Below, in pieces: positions 1-9,728 of a stretch of DNA of 64,000 nucleotides. This stretch comes from Corynebacterium sp. 13CS0277 (lineage in GTDB: Bacteria > Actinomycetota > Actinomycetes > Mycobacteriales > Mycobacteriaceae), in the NCBI RefSeq assembly GCF_002994655.1, contig NZ_PPDL01000016.1, positions 24,463 to 88,462 of the forward strand, given 5' to 3'. Both the position numbers and the translations under genes were made by a program. Each line of letters begins with the position of its first letter. Within the stretch, counting starts at the first letter, position 1. The notes under the pieces are model-generated. The model did not search any database. It saw only the letters and a list, made by a program, of their open reading frames with translations, and was not told the DNA's origin.

Positions 1-979
1 GAACGCGGCCCATGGACCGGTTCCCACCTTCGCAAGCCCCGCACCGGCCACGCCCATCACTGGCCGACCAACCGGCAGAGCACACTCAGGACTTGACCCT
101 CAGGACCCACGAGAGGACATGAGGATCGGGGCGCGTGAGACCCCTCGCTGCCGCGAGAGAAATCGCCGACGTGAGGGATTCCCCATTCACACGCGCGACA
201 GCAACGCGAAGCTCACGCGACAACCACCATCGCAGCAACCCACCACGGAACCGACCGTTCGCACCTCCGGGATGCCCGCCGCCCGGAGCCTTTCACGTCC
301 GGATCACGGTCAGCGACCGTGCCACGCTCGTGGTGGGTAGCCTGCGACGTCTGCACGCCGGGCAGCAGGGGAGTGGAAGCGGACCACGCAGCCACACATT
401 CACAGCTGCAAGAGGACAGAGGGCTGCGAGCTTCGGGGCTTTGCCGGGCAGATGCCCCCGCGAGCAGGGCGGGGGCAAGCCCAAGTGATACCCATTGCGG
501 GGAGGGGTATCCGCACGCCGCACACGCCCCTGAGCAGCACATTCACTGTCGCCCGTGCGGAGGTTCCCCAACGCGAGTGCGGAGTGTCGTATTTTTTCGG
601 CATTTTTTGCCGCCCGAATTCCGGCCCCTTTTCCCGCGAAGCCAATATCCGTGACATGTCCGTCGGAGCCGACACAGGCGTCCCGTCAGCCAACCCAGCA
701 TGGGCGTTGACCTGCGCCGAGGCCGCCTCTGACCCCACGCCAGCGGCAGCGTGAAACTATCCCGCGAAGCCCAGCCCGTCAATCCCGGATGGGGCAAAGG
801 ATCGGCAGGCTGCAGCGTCGCGATTCGCGTGCCTGCATACTATTTGGCGAGCAATACCCCCCACCCCCTCCAGGCGGGTGAGAACCCGTTGGTACTACGA
901 TTAATTCGCGGGCGCGAATTCGGCCCGTTCGCTCACAGCGCACACGCGGATGACTTTAGCCATGACCTATTGCAACCCA

Positions 980-1003
980 TTGAATAGACCGGCAAATATT
1001 CAA
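980..1003. promoter_or_regulatory. Inverted repeat, possible operator
   Basis: TTGAATA (980-986) and TATTCAA (997-1003) are perfect 7-bp arms around a 10-bp spacer, in a locally AT-rich patch. It lies about 220 bp upstream of the MarR-type gene. MarR proteins bind AT-rich palindromes of about this size, so it may be a binding site for that regulator; this is inference. Confidence 0.3.
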
Positions 1004-1212
1004 CGCGCCACCCCTTAGGGTGAACGCAACACAGCCCCGAGCGACCTGCGCAATCACGCGGCACATGTGGCGTGGTTCGCAGCCCTCACAGTGCTCGCTC
1101 GCCGCCCGGTAGCAGGTTTGTGGCATTTGGCTAACAGGCCCACAGGCTGTGGTTTTACTAACTTCCCGCCTTTTTTCTGCCCCTCGACTAGCTATGTGGG
1201 CTGGCAAAACGA

Positions 1213-1218
1213 TACAAT
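1213..1218 (+). promoter_or_regulatory. -10 box of the MarR gene (leaderless)
   Basis: TACAAT ends 7 nt before the ATG at 1226, which places the transcription start at or next to the start codon. No Shine-Dalgarno sequence precedes the ATG. This is the usual geometry of corynebacterial leaderless genes. No good -35 box is seen. Confidence 0.55.
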
Positions 1219-1225
1219 TCATGCC

Positions 1226-1681
1226 ATGACAGCGACTCCTGAGGACATTGCAGCCGAGATTCGGCCGTCGATGACGAAGCTTTACGTGACCTACTTCCGC
1301 ATGGCCAGCCAGTCGGACCTCACCGGCCCGCAGCTGACCATCATGACCCGCCTCGCCGAAAACGGCGCATCGCGCATTAGCGACGTGGCCCGCGAGGAGG
1401 GCATCCGGATGCCCACCGCATCCAACGCTCTGCACCAGCTCGAGGAGCGCGGCATGATTGAGCGCCTCCGCGACATCTCCGATCGTCGTGGTGTGCGCGT
1501 CCAGTTGACCGGTAAGGGCAAGCAGGAGCTGGCCCGCGTCGGCGAGGAGCGCACCAAGCACCTGGCCCGCATGCTGGAGACCCTGGACGAGAAGGATCTC
1601 GCCATCGCTGAGCAGATGGTGCCGGTGATTAAGAAGCTGGCGGAGGACTACTCCGCCGCCGCGTTCGCCAACCGTCGCTAG
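1226..1681 (+). CDS. MarR-family transcriptional regulator
   Basis: A 151-residue winged-helix protein of normal MarR length. Residues about 28-100 form the DNA-binding part: LTGPQLTIMTRLAENG, then ISDVAREEGIRMPTASNAL as recognition helix region, then a wing with DISDRRGVRVQLTGKG. The DRR..V.LT signature is typical of MarR wings. Terminal helices (residues 105-150) would form the dimer interface. The ATG at 1226 was chosen because TACAAT stands 7 nt upstream; the frame stays open further upstream but without support. It resembles corynebacterial MalR-type regulators in general style, but I cannot name the orthologue or its ligand. It stands alone, with no co-directional gene close enough to be an operon partner. 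Confidence 0.85.
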   Translation: MTATPEDIAAEIRPSMTKLYVTYFRMASQSDLTGPQLTIMTRLAENGASRISDVAREEGIRMPTASNALHQLEERGMIERLRDISDRRGVRVQLTGKGKQELARVGEERTKHLARMLETLDEKDLAIAEQMVPVIKKLAEDYSAAAFANRR

Positions 1682-2152
1682 GCCGCACTCTCCTCGCATT
1701 CATCCGCCCCGGCGCGCCCCTGTGCGTGTCGGGGCGTCGGCATATCTCCACAACCCGCAGCCCGGCGCGCCCGCCGCGGCACCGCTTATTGACGCCCTGC
1801 AGCCATGGTGTGTTTGTTTGCTTCCAACGGCGCGTATATCGCCCCCAAGTGCCCCCACCCCCACGCGGGTGCAATACCCCGTGGGGGATAGGATGGGGGT
1901 GGCCGTGTGGCATTCGCGTGCTGCGGGGCTAGCCTGGAATAAGGACAGTGGCAGTAGCCGCACGATGGCCGTCTGTGGCGGCGCGCGCCCACAGATGTGG
2001 TGCTGTTGTTTCCTGCCGTGTTCTTTTTCAATGTTCTTCTTCAATCCCCGTCCTACTCTGTGTTCCCCAGTCCCCTGTGTGCTGGCTGCCCTGCCCCCGA
2101 TGGCGGGTGTGCTCATCCGCCACGGTGGGGCGATGTTGTGGAGGTGTCCGAA
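1682..2152. other. Intergenic region with strong hairpin
   Basis: No gene seen. It contains a strong stem-loop at 1858-1887 and a T/C-rich stretch (about 2005-2050) before the next gene. The promoter of the next gene is not clear. Confidence 0.5.
1858..1887. terminator. Strong hairpin without T-tail
   Basis: CCCCCACG, a bulged C, GGGT, loop GCAAT, then ACCCCGTGGGGG: a 12-bp stem with a 5-nt loop. It lies about 180 nt after the MarR gene. No T-run follows on either strand, so it may be a Rho-assisted terminator or another structured element. Confidence 0.4.
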
Positions 2153-2626
2153 TTGACGAGCAATCAGTCTTTGCCGCACTGGCACCCGGAGAACGACCCC
2201 TGGGCCACGGACGAGGACTTCCCCGAGCACCTGCGCCGGGAACTCGACTTCGTCGACGATCCCCTCGCCCGCCTGGAGCGCAACGAAAACTCCACCCGGA
2301 TGGCCATCCTGTACTGCGTGGCCATCCCGGTGCTGACGGGCATTGTGGCGTTCGCCGTGGCGCTCACGAGCAGGGCTGCTGGCGGCCCGCTGTGCGATGC
2401 GGGCGTGTCGTCCTGGTTGTGTTCCCGCACGTTTGAGATCCTCTTCCCCGTCATCCCTGGCTGTGTGGCACTGGGGGGTGTGTTGGGTTCGTCGTTTTTG
2501 ACGTACTGGACGTGGAGGCAGGGGGTGCGCTGGCGGCCGTGGTTGGCGAGCATGTGGTTCCTCATGCCGTTCTTCCTGTTGTGGATGACGTCGACGGGCA
2601 CCATCGCGATCCTGGGGCAGAAGTAG
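2153..2626 (+). CDS. Small membrane protein, unknown function
   Basis: About 157 residues if translation starts at the TTG at 2153, which has a GTGGAGG-like Shine-Dalgarno sequence just upstream; the GTG at 2144 is an alternative. The first ~45 residues are acidic and soluble (HPENDPWATDEDFPEHLRRE). Three hydrophobic segments follow: ILYCVAIPVLTGIVAFAVAL, the stretch around ILFPVIPGCVALGGVLGSSF, and WLASMWFLMPFFLLW. No domain is recognised. The acidic N-terminus followed by three helices looks like an inner-membrane protein conserved in corynebacteria, but I cannot assign a role. Confidence 0.65.
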   Translation: MTSNQSLPHWHPENDPWATDEDFPEHLRRELDFVDDPLARLERNENSTRMAILYCVAIPVLTGIVAFAVALTSRAAGGPLCDAGVSSWLCSRTFEILFPVIPGCVALGGVLGSSFLTYWTWRQGVRWRPWLASMWFLMPFFLLWMTSTGTIAILGQK

Positions 2627-3024
2627 CACGCGCACACCCCGCCGCGGCGGCATCACACGCGGTGCGTCGACAGGGGTCACCTCCCCGGGGGTCAGGCTCC
2701 ACAGCCTGGGTGGGCGGTGGCTTGTACAAGGGGGTCTCCTGCCTCGGGGGGCGCTTGAGGTTCTCAGCATCTGCGTGCTGCGGCGGCGCCCTGCGGGCAC
2801 CGTGACGGTGCCCGCGCACCACGCGCCCGCGGTGGTGGGATTCTCGCTAGGCTGGGCAGCACAAGCCCCACCCGCCCCTGTTCCTCGCCCGCACGCAGAG
2901 GGTTGCTCCTCCGCCCGGGGAGCACCCCAGCGCACGGTAGGGCGCGCAGGGCGGGCCGAACCGCCGCAGGATCCCGGTGGCCCTCGCGCCACGATCCCCG
3001 GCGCCGTGCGTAGAAGGAGTTCCC

Positions 3025-3435
3025 ATGAACGACACCCCTCGCTCCCCGCGCGCCACGCTGCCTCGCGAGGCGCCGACGGGCACGACGCAGACCTTCGCCA
3101 CCGTCGCGGCGGCGGCGATGCCCTTCGTCCTCGCCGGCGCTGCCTTCGTCACGTTGTCGAACACGCAGCAGCACAACCCGGACATCGATGGGCTGGGGCT
3201 CTACCTCCCGTTCGGCATCACCTTGGCTATGAGCCTGGTCCTTATCGGCTACCAGGTGTCCCGCCACCCCAGCCGCCGCTATGTGGCTGTGTGCGCCGCC
3301 TTCATCGCCGTCATGCTGGTGTTGCTGCTGGGTGGCACTGTGGGCCGGCTGCTCATGATGGCGGCAACGCTGGTGGTGTGCTGGTGGTTCTGGCGGCGGC
3401 TGCCGCAGCAGGACGTGTGGATGCAGCGCCCTTAA
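3025..3435 (+). CDS. Small four-helix membrane protein, unknown function
   Basis: The protein has 136 residues. The ATG at 3025 is preceded by AGAAGGAG (3012-3019), a good Shine-Dalgarno sequence. About 25 soluble residues rich in Pro/Thr/Arg lead into four predicted helices: FATVAAAAMPFVLAGAAFV, LYLPFGITLAMSLVLIGY, YVAVCAAFIAVMLVLLLGG, and LLMMAATLVVCWWFW. No motif suggests catalysis or transport. It lies 398 bp after the previous membrane gene and is convergent with trhO. It is probably a real gene because of the clean start and the helix pattern; its function is unknown. Confidence 0.7.
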   Translation: MNDTPRSPRATLPREAPTGTTQTFATVAAAAMPFVLAGAAFVTLSNTQQHNPDIDGLGLYLPFGITLAMSLVLIGYQVSRHPSRRYVAVCAAFIAVMLVLLLGGTVGRLLMMAATLVVCWWFWRRLPQQDVWMQRP

Positions 3436-3701
3436 CAGCCGCAGGCGCTTTTCTAGCCCCACCCCCGGACGGCATCCTCGCCTCAGGGGCGCTGACCTCC
3501 TGAGCCCCAGTTCGGTGCCGCGCGCAGGCAGCCGCGTGCGCCCCTGCTGTCATCGCGACCCACGGCGTCCACACGTGTGGGCACGTCACCCTGCACGCCA
3601 CGGCCCCCACGCACACCCGATACTGGGGAGCGTGGGGCCCGGTGTCTGCGGCGTGTGCCGCCAGACAGAGTGAGGGGAATCCCTCGTGGTTGGCGGGGGC
3701 G

Positions 3702-4643
3702 CTATGCCGAGGTATGCGCCTGGGTGTCGGCCGCTGCGGCGGCGCGGGCGACCTCCACGCACTCCGGCTTGCCGCAGTGGCGGGTCGCCGGGTTGGCGTA
3801 GCAATCAGCGCACATGAGCACCAGGTCGCGGCAGTTGTCCTCGTTGATGCAGTGCTCGAACTTGTTGGTGTCCTGCCCACAGTTCACACAGTGGCCCAGC
3901 TGGGTGTAGTTCTCGTCGTCGCCGAACTCCATGTGCATGCGCTTGTCGAAGACGTACAAGGAGCCCTGCCACAGGCCCTTGTTGCCGTACTTCTCCCCGT
4001 AGCGGACGATGCCACCATCGATCTGGTAGACCTCCTTGAAGCCACGGTTCTTCATGAGGGAGGACAGGATCTCGCAGCGGATACCACCCGTGCAGTAGGT
4101 GATGACCGGCTTATCCTTCAGGTCGTCGTACTTACCGGACTCGATCTCTTGGATGAAGTCGTGGGTGGTGCGCACGTCCGGCACGATGGCGTCCTTGAAC
4201 TTGCCGATCTGCGCCTCCATGGCGTTGCGCCCATCGAAGAACACCGCATCCGGGCGGGACGCCACGAGTGCGTTGACCTCCTCCGGCTTCAGGTGCACGC
4301 CGCCGCCAATGACGCCGTCGGCATCGACTTTGAGCTCATCGGCCGCGCCGAACGCCACGATCTCCTTGCGGACCTTCACCGACAGCTTCGGGAAGTCGTT
4401 GCCGGTGCCCTCCGACCACTTGAACTCCATCTTTTTGAAGCCGGGGTATTCGCGGGTGATGCGGGCGTACTTCTTGCAGGCCTCCAGGTCACCGCCGACG
4501 GTGCCGTTGATGCCGTGCTCGCTAATGAGGATGCGGCCAGTCAGCCCCAAGGAGCGGCACAGGTCCCGCTGCCACAGCCGGATCGCCTCCGGGTCGGCCA
4601 GGGGAGTGAACACGTAGTACAGGAGAATCTTGTTGACAGCCAC
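3702..4643 (-). CDS. trhO: tRNA uridine(34) hydroxylase (rhodanese family)
   Basis: TrhO makes 5-hydroxyuridine at the wobble position of some tRNAs. The protein has 313 residues, starting [18 protein letters not shown], with the N-terminal acylphosphatase-like domain ([16 protein letters not shown]) typical of the family. A rhodanese domain follows with the catalytic cysteine in [10 protein letters not shown]. The C-terminus is cysteine-rich ([28 protein letters not shown]), probably a zinc site. The GTG at 4643 is favoured because a -10 box (TAATAT, read on the minus strand) ends 7 nt before it, so the mRNA would be leaderless. It is divergent from nei with only 18 bp between start codons. 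Confidence 0.92.
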   Translation of the reverse strand: MAVNKILLYYVFTPLADPEAIRLWQRDLCRSLGLTGRILISEHGINGTVGGDLEACKKYARITREYPGFKKMEFKWSEGTGNDFPKLSVKVRKEIVAFGAADELKVDADGVIGGGVHLKPEEVNALVASRPDAVFFDGRNAMEAQIGKFKDAIVPDVRTTHDFIQEIESGKYDDLKDKPVITYCTGGIRCEILSSLMKNRGFKEVYQIDGGIVRYGEKYGNKGLWQGSLYVFDKRMHMEFGDDENYTQLGHCVNCGQDTNKFEHCINEDNCRDLVLMCADCYANPATRHCGKPECVEVARAAAAADTQAHTSA

Positions 4644-4646
4644 GGG

Positions 4647-4658
4647 CCTAATATTAGG
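4647..4658. promoter_or_regulatory. Symmetric bidirectional -10 element shared by trhO and nei
   Basis: CCTAATATTAGG is a perfect 12-bp palindrome. On the plus strand TAATAT (4649-4654) ends 7 nt before the nei ATG (4662). On the minus strand TAATAT (4656 to 4651) ends 7 nt before the trhO GTG (4643). One double-stranded element thus gives two -10 boxes at identical distance from two start codons, with no room for a Shine-Dalgarno sequence on either side. Confidence 0.7.
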
Positions 4659-4661
4659 CGC

Positions 4662-5567
4662 ATGCCTGAAGGACACGTACTTCACCGCCTGGCCCGGGAT
4701 GTGAACGGGGCGTTCGCCAACCGGCCGCTGGTCATCTCCTCCCCGCAGGGACGCTTCGACACGGACGGCCTCCAGGGGCTGCGGCTGGCCGCCGCCCAGG
4801 CGCACGGCAAGCAACTGTTTCTCCACTTCGCCACCCCGGAAGCCCTCGCAGCCGCGGGCGTGGCCCCGGGGCAGCCGGCCCTCGTGGCCGGTGCGGGCAA
4901 CCACCCGGACACCGACGCCACCCAGGCCCACCCCGTGGAGGCCACCGCCATCGTGCACATCCACTTAGGGCTCATCGGCACGTTCCGCCTCGAGGAACCA
5001 CTGGACACCCACGGGCAGATCCGGCTGCGGCTCGCCACCCCGGAGTGCGCCGCCCACCTGCGGGGGCCGCAATGGTGCCGGCTCATCAGTGACGTGGAGT
5101 TCGATACGGCGCGCGCCAAGCTGGGCGCCGATCCGCTCATCCCGGGGGAGGACCCCACGGCGGTCCTTACCCGGGCCCGCCGCAGCCGCAAACCGGTGGC
5201 CTCGTTGCTCATGGACCAGGCCCTGTTCGCCGGGGTGGGCAACATCTACCGGGCAGAGGTCCTCTTCCGGCACCACATCGACCCCATGACGCCGGGGAAG
5301 GAGCTCGACGAGGGCCGCTGGCGGGAGGTGTGGGACGACCTCGTGGGGCTCATGGATGTGGGTGTGCAGCGCGGCCGCATCGACACCGTCGATGAGGAAC
5401 ACACCCCTGAGGCGATGGGGCGGGCACCCCGGAAAGACGACCACGGGGGAGAGGTGTACGTCTACCGGCGTGCCGGGCAGCCCTGCTACGTCTGCGGCGC
5501 AGAGATCGCACTGCGCCCCTTCGAAGGCCGCAACCTGTTCTACTGCCCCGGCTGCCAAACCGACTAA
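4662..5567 (+). CDS. nei: Endonuclease VIII / Fpg-family DNA glycosylase
   Basis: A base-excision repair enzyme that removes oxidised bases and nicks the abasic site. The protein has 301 residues and starts [11 protein letters not shown]; after Met removal Pro1 is the Schiff-base nucleophile and Glu2 the second catalytic residue, the Nei-type MPEG start. The helix-two-turns-helix domain includes [20 protein letters not shown]. The C-terminal zinc finger has CYVCG and FYCPGCQ. The HVLHRLA start points to Nei rather than MutM. The ATG sits at the expected leaderless position from the shared -10 at 4649-4654. A GC-rich hairpin follows directly after the stop. Confidence 0.9.
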   Translation: MPEGHVLHRLARDVNGAFANRPLVISSPQGRFDTDGLQGLRLAAAQAHGKQLFLHFATPEALAAAGVAPGQPALVAGAGNHPDTDATQAHPVEATAIVHIHLGLIGTFRLEEPLDTHGQIRLRLATPECAAHLRGPQWCRLISDVEFDTARAKLGADPLIPGEDPTAVLTRARRSRKPVASLLMDQALFAGVGNIYRAEVLFRHHIDPMTPGKELDEGRWREVWDDLVGLMDVGVQRGRIDTVDEEHTPEAMGRAPRKDDHGGEVYVYRRAGQPCYVCGAEIALRPFEGRNLFYCPGCQTD

Positions 5568-5568
5568 G

Positions 5569-5604
5569 CCCCCCGCCCGCGGCACGTGAGGCGGCGGGCG
5601 GGGG
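5569..5604 (+). terminator. Hairpin after nei
   Basis: CCCCCCGCCCGC (5569-5580) pairs with GCGGGCGGGGG (5594-5604). The stem begins two bases after the TAA. There is no clear T-run, as is common for high-GC terminators. Confidence 0.55.
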
Positions 5605-5753
5605 CGCGCGGGCACAGGAGCTGCGGGCATATGGTGCGTCCATACGGTGCGGGCATCGGACGCACGCACCGCAGCCGGTGCCCGGACAAAAGACAACCCC
5701 CAGCACAACCGTCGGGCGGCTGCGGTGGGGGATGTCGGTGGTGTGGGGTGTGC

Positions 5754-6299
5754 TCAGCCCACTACCTTCGCGGGGTCACCCAGGCTGGGGCCTAAGTGCA
5801 CCAGCACCCCAAACACCGCAGAGGCGGCGAGGATGCCCCACACGAACAGCCGCTGCAGCCACCGCTTCACCCGCATCGCCACCTGCCCACCCACGGTCGC
5901 ACCCACGGTGTTGAGGATGACGTCGTCGATGTCGGAGTACCCCAACGCGAACAGATACTGTGCCACCTCGATAGACACAGACCCGAGGAAGCCCGCCAGC
6001 GCCACCCTGCGCAGCAGCCGCGGCATCCCCTGCCACAGCATCGCCAACAGCAACCCGACGGGGATGAACAACGCCACGTTGCCCACCGCGTCGAAGACGG
6101 GGCCGAAGATACTCTTCGCCCGGAGCAGCTGGCTGAAGGGCAACAGGTACAGGCCCCGGTGGTGGTGGGCCGCCGGGTTCCACAGGTAGCCGATCTGGTA
6201 GTAGGCCTTGAGCATCGTCAACGCCACCACAACCGCACCCCAGGCGAACAGCGCCACAGTGAGCAGGGGGCGGGGTTGGAGGCGGCGTCGGTAGGTCAT
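5754..6299 (-). CDS. VanZ-like membrane protein
   Basis: The protein has 181 residues and starts MTYRRRLQPRP. Predicted helices: LLTVALFAWGAVVVALTML, AVGNVALFIPVGLLLAMLW, RRVALAGFLGSVSIEVAQYL and a C-terminal LFVWGILAASAVFGVLVHL. The VanZ core is clear: LLPFSQ near residue 55, then NVALFIPVG, then the SIEVAQY...SDIDDVILNTVGATVG block, which is the family hallmark. VanZ proteins are small integral membrane proteins, some linked to low-level glycopeptide resistance; most have no known role. TAGGGT (minus strand, 6313-6308) lies 8 nt before the ATG, suggesting a leaderless mRNA. Confidence 0.85.
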   Translation of the reverse strand: MTYRRRLQPRPLLTVALFAWGAVVVALTMLKAYYQIGYLWNPAAHHHRGLYLLPFSQLLRAKSIFGPVFDAVGNVALFIPVGLLLAMLWQGMPRLLRRVALAGFLGSVSIEVAQYLFALGYSDIDDVILNTVGATVGGQVAMRVKRWLQRLFVWGILAASAVFGVLVHLGPSLGDPAKVVG

Positions 6300-6461
6300 G
6301 CGTCCCCACCCTACTGCACAAGATTGGCCCTGCTTGAAAGCCAGTTGGGAAAACACTGGCAACATCCGCCACACTCCACCTGCGCGCACGCCCACGCAGG
6401 CGTGCGCCCGCGGCGCGGTGCGCCGGACTTGGGGCACAACGCAGAAGCACCCCGCACACGT

Positions 6462-6508
6462 CCCGCACACCCGGCCCCACATCGGTGGGGTGGGGTGGAG
6501 TGTGCGGG
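6462..6508 (-). terminator. Terminator hairpin after leuS
   Basis: CCCGCACAC (6462-6470) pairs with GTGTGCGGG (6500-6508), and CCCCAC (6475-6480) pairs with GTGGGG (6485-6490) around a 4-nt loop. It lies about 55 nt after the leuS stop. Confidence 0.55.
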
Positions 6509-6564
6509 GGTGGCGGGGTGCGAGGAGATCGGGCGAGCCCGTGGGCCCGGCCCGGGTGGGGTGG

Positions 6565-9420
6565 TTACTTCACGACGAGGTTGACCATGCGGCCCGGGAC
6601 CACGATCTGCTTGACGATGGTCTTGCCCTCCACGTGGGTGGGCACGGCGGCCACAGCCTGGGCGACCACATCATCCTGAGCGGCGTCGACCGCGACCTGG
6701 ATGCGGGCACGCACCTTGCCATTGACCTGCACGGGCAGCTCAATGGTGTCGTCGACAAGCCACTTCTCATCGAAGGTGGGGAAGTCGACGTAGGCGATGG
6801 TGCCCTCGTGGCCGAGGCGACGCCACAGTTCCTCGGCGATGTGCGGCGCCACCGGCGCGAGCATGACCACCAGGGGCTCCACGGCGGCCACCGGTGCGCC
6901 CTGCGGGTACGTCTTGGTGAGGTAGTTGACGTACTCGATGAGCTTCGCCACCACCGTGTTCAGGCGCAGGTTCTCGTAGTCGTCGGTCACACCGGCGATG
7001 GTGCGGTGCAGCTGCTTGGTGTCTTCCTCCGTGAGGGCGGCATCGGTGAGGCGCACCGCACCGGAATCCTCGTCGACGACGAGGCGCCAGGTGCGCTGCA
7101 GGAAGCGCTGCGCACCCACCACGTCCTTCGTCGCCCACGGGCGGGAGGTGTCCAGGGGGCCCATCGCCATCTCGTACACGCGCAGCGTGTCCGCACCGTA
7201 GTCGTCGCAGATCTCGTCGGGGCTGACGGAGTTCTTCAGGCTCTTGCCCATCTTGCCGTACTCCTGGGTGACTTCCTCACCCTGGTAGTAGAACTTCCCG
7301 TCGCGTTCCTCCACCTCGGCGGCCGGCACGTAGATGCCGCGGGCATCGGTGTAGGCGAACGCCTGAATGTAGCCCTGGTTGAACAGGCGGCGGTACGGCT
7401 CCCGGGAGGTCACGTAGCCCAGGTCGAAGAGCACCTTGTGCCAGAAACGGGAGTAGAGCAGGTGCAGGACGGCGTGCTCCACGCCACCGACGTACAGGTC
7501 CACGCCGCCGGGGTCGGCGGGGTTATCGGCCTGCGGGCCGGACCAGTAGGCCTCGTTGTCGAGGGCGCAGAACTGCTCGTGGTTGCGGGGGTCAATGTAG
7601 CGCAGCTGGTACCAGGAGGAACCGGCCCACTGCGGCATGACGTTCGTGTCGCGGGTGTAGGTGCGCGGCCCGTCACCCAGGTCGAGCTCCACCGTGACCC
7701 AGTCGGTGGCCTTCGCCAGCGGCGGCTGGGGGGAGGAATCCGCATCGTTCGGGTCGAAGGACACCGGCTTGTAGTCGTCGACCTCCGGCAGCTCGATGGG
7801 GAGCATGCTCTCCGGGAGGGCGTGCGCCACCCCATTCTCGTCGTAGACGATGGGGAAAGGCTCGCCCCAGTAGCGCTGGCGGGCAAAGAGCCAATCGCGC
7901 AGCTTGTACTGGATCTTCGCGGTGCCCAGGCCCTGGGCCTGCAGCCACTCGATGGTGGCGGCCTTCGCCGCCTCACGGGTCATGCCGTTGATGTCGAGGC
8001 CGTCGCCGTTCGCGGAGTTGATGGCCGGGCCGTCCTCCGTGTGGGCTTCCTCCTCCAGATTGCCGCCGGCGACGACCTGTAGCAGCGGCAGCCCGAACTC
8101 GCGGGCAAAGTCGTAGTCGCGGGAGTCGTGGGCCGGCACCGCCATGATCGCGCCCGTGCCGTAGCCGGTGAGCACATAGTCGGCCACAAACACCGGCACC
8201 TGGGCCCCATTGACCGGGTTCGTGGCGTACACACCCAAGAACACACCGGTCTTGTCCTTGTTCTCCTGGCGCTCCAGGTCGGACTTCGCCGCAATCGCCG
8301 CCCGGTACGCCGCCACCGCGGCCGCCGGGGACGACTCGCCGAACGTCCAGCGGGAATCCACATCCGCCGCGTACGGGGCATCCCCCACCAGGCGGTCGAC
8401 GAGCTCGTGCTCCGGGGCGAGCGTCACATAGGACGCGCCGAAGAGAGTGTCGGGGCGGGTGGTGAACACGGTGATGGTCTCCGCGGCACCATCAGCGGCC
8501 GGCACCGCGAAGTCGACCTCCGCGCCCTGGGAACGACCAATCCAGTTCCGCTGCATCGACTTGACCTTCTCCGGCCAATCCAACACATCCAGATCATCAA
8601 TGAGACGATCCGCGTAGGCAGTAATGCGCATCATCCACTGCGAGAGGTTCTTGCGGAACACGGGGAAGTTACCGCGCTCCGACTTACCATCCGCGGTCAC
8701 CTCCTCGTTCGCCAGCACCGTGCCCAAGCCCGGGCACCAGTTCACCACCGAATTCGAGCGGTACACCAGCCGGAAGCTATCAACGACCTCCGCCTGGGCG
8801 ACCGCATCCAAGGAGGGGTAATCCTCGTGGCCCGGCACCTCGCCCGCCTCCAGGCGGGCCACCAGGTCGGCGATCGGCTTCGCCTTCTGCTCCTCCACAC
8901 AGAAGTAGGAGTTAAAGATCTGCAGGAAGATCCACTGCGTCCACTTGTAGAACTCCCGATCCGTCGTCGCCACCACACGGCGACGATCGTGGCCCAAGCC
9001 CAGGCGGCCGAGCTGGCGCTCCATGTTGTCGATGGATTCCTGGGTCTTGATCCGCGGGTGCGTACCCGTCTGGATCGCGTACTGCTCCGCCGGCAGACCA
9101 AACGCGTCATAGCCCAAGGTGTGCAGCACGTTCTTGCCCCGCAGGCGGTGGTAGCGGGCAAACACGTCCGTCGCGATGTAGCCCAGCGGGTGGCCCACGT
9201 GCAGGCCCGCCCCGGAGGGGAAGGGGAACATGTCCTGCACGAACAGCTTCGTGCGCTCCACAGCATCCGGCACGAAGGGGTTGACCTCCGCGAGCTCGCC
9301 GCTCGGGTTCGGCGCATTAAACACGCCATTGTCGATCCAGAAGCTCTGCCAGCGCTTCTCGATCTCGCTGGCGAGTTGGGGGGAATAACGGTGGGTGGGA
9401 GTTTCGACGCTCGTGCTCAT
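6565..9420 (-). CDS. leuS: Leucyl-tRNA synthetase
   Basis: Class I aminoacyl-tRNA synthetase charging tRNA-Leu. The protein has 951 residues, normal for actinobacteria. The HIGH signature appears as HVGHPLGY near residue 75. The CP1 editing domain contains [14 protein letters not shown] and the [15 protein letters not shown] block that discriminates mischarged products. The KMSKS loop is [14 protein letters not shown]. The C-terminal anticodon-binding and LeuRS-specific domains are complete, ending [13 protein letters not shown]. The ATG at 9420 ([14 protein letters not shown]) is preceded by TATGCT (9434-9429) 8 nt upstream, consistent with leaderless transcription. I see no T-box or leader peptide in front. 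Confidence 0.97.
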   Translation of the reverse strand: MSTSVETPTHRYSPQLASEIEKRWQSFWIDNGVFNAPNPSGELAEVNPFVPDAVERTKLFVQDMFPFPSGAGLHVGHPLGYIATDVFARYHRLRGKNVLHTLGYDAFGLPAEQYAIQTGTHPRIKTQESIDNMERQLGRLGLGHDRRRVVATTDREFYKWTQWIFLQIFNSYFCVEEQKAKPIADLVARLEAGEVPGHEDYPSLDAVAQAEVVDSFRLVYRSNSVVNWCPGLGTVLANEEVTADGKSERGNFPVFRKNLSQWMMRITAYADRLIDDLDVLDWPEKVKSMQRNWIGRSQGAEVDFAVPAADGAAETITVFTTRPDTLFGASYVTLAPEHELVDRLVGDAPYAADVDSRWTFGESSPAAAVAAYRAAIAAKSDLERQENKDKTGVFLGVYATNPVNGAQVPVFVADYVLTGYGTGAIMAVPAHDSRDYDFAREFGLPLLQVVAGGNLEEEAHTEDGPAINSANGDGLDINGMTREAAKAATIEWLQAQGLGTAKIQYKLRDWLFARQRYWGEPFPIVYDENGVAHALPESMLPIELPEVDDYKPVSFDPNDADSSPQPPLAKATDWVTVELDLGDGPRTYTRDTNVMPQWAGSSWYQLRYIDPRNHEQFCALDNEAYWSGPQADNPADPGGVDLYVGGVEHAVLHLLYSRFWHKVLFDLGYVTSREPYRRLFNQGYIQAFAYTDARGIYVPAAEVEERDGKFYYQGEEVTQEYGKMGKSLKNSVSPDEICDDYGADTLRVYEMAMGPLDTSRPWATKDVVGAQRFLQRTWRLVVDEDSGAVRLTDAALTEEDTKQLHRTIAGVTDDYENLRLNTVVAKLIEYVNYLTKTYPQGAPVAAVEPLVVMLAPVAPHIAEELWRRLGHEGTIAYVDFPTFDEKWLVDDTIELPVQVNGKVRARIQVAVDAAQDDVVAQAVAAVPTHVEGKTIVKQIVVPGRMVNLVVK

Positions 9421-9728
9421 GGGGATACAGCATAGCCGCCCACGCTGCGCATCCGGCAGGCCACCCGATCCCCCCGCCACGCCTCTTTCCCCACTCAGCC
9501 GCCGAGGCAACCGCCGGAGCGCGACCCCGCGCGACCCCACCACACTGCGGTGCACCTCAACCACCCCGCGAGAGCGCCCGTGGCGCTCGCGGGTGCGGCA
9601 TCTCGCGTCGCCCGGGCCGAAAAACGAGGTCACTCCAGGGCGGCGAGCTTGTTATACGTTGTTATACATCGGCGATCTATAACAACGTATAACAAGCAGG
9701 GTCCGCGGTTACCCCACAGAATTATCGG
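9421..9728. other. Intergenic region between the AAA ATPase gene and leuS
   Basis: No gene seen. It contains the leuS -10 (TATGCT, minus strand 9434-9429) and the large inverted repeat at 9647-9697. Confidence 0.6.
9647..9697. repeat. Perfect 20-bp inverted repeat of TTGTTATA units
   Basis: The arms at 9647-9666 and 9678-9697 are perfect reverse complements across an 11-bp spacer. Each arm holds two direct copies of TTGTTATA spaced 10 bp apart, so there are four copies in all, arranged head-to-head. The arms are about 70% AT in a region of about 70% GC. The repeat lies 32 bp after the AAA ATPase stop and 227 bp before leuS. The 10-bp spacing puts the units on one face of the helix, which suggests a cooperative operator; a terminator is less likely because the stem is AT-rich and lacks a T-run. 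Confidence 0.75.

Larger units (their letters stand above)
1..1225. other. Region without a supportable gene
   Basis: No reading frame here has a recognisable domain, a convincing ribosome binding site or family-like sequence; the open frames are what 68-70% GC DNA gives by chance. Visible structure: an inverted repeat GATACCC (487-493) / GGGTATC (505-511), a weak CGGCA/TGCCG hairpin with T-runs at 590-612, a perfect AATTCGCG-GG-CGCGAATT palindrome at 903-920, and a TTGAATA/TATTCAA inverted repeat at 980-1003. The right end contains the promoter of the MarR gene. A gene truncated at the left window edge cannot be excluded. Confidence 0.5.

Noticed and set aside
504..516. GGGGTATCCGCAC also present as its complement at 49656-49668
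   Set aside because: A shared 13-mer is expected many times by chance in 64 kb, and the contexts are unrelated.
3642..4661. Long plus-strand frame extending nei upstream to 641 residues
   Set aside because: The N-terminal 340 residues are the antisense shadow of trhO; the MPEG start of nei at 4662 is the conserved one.
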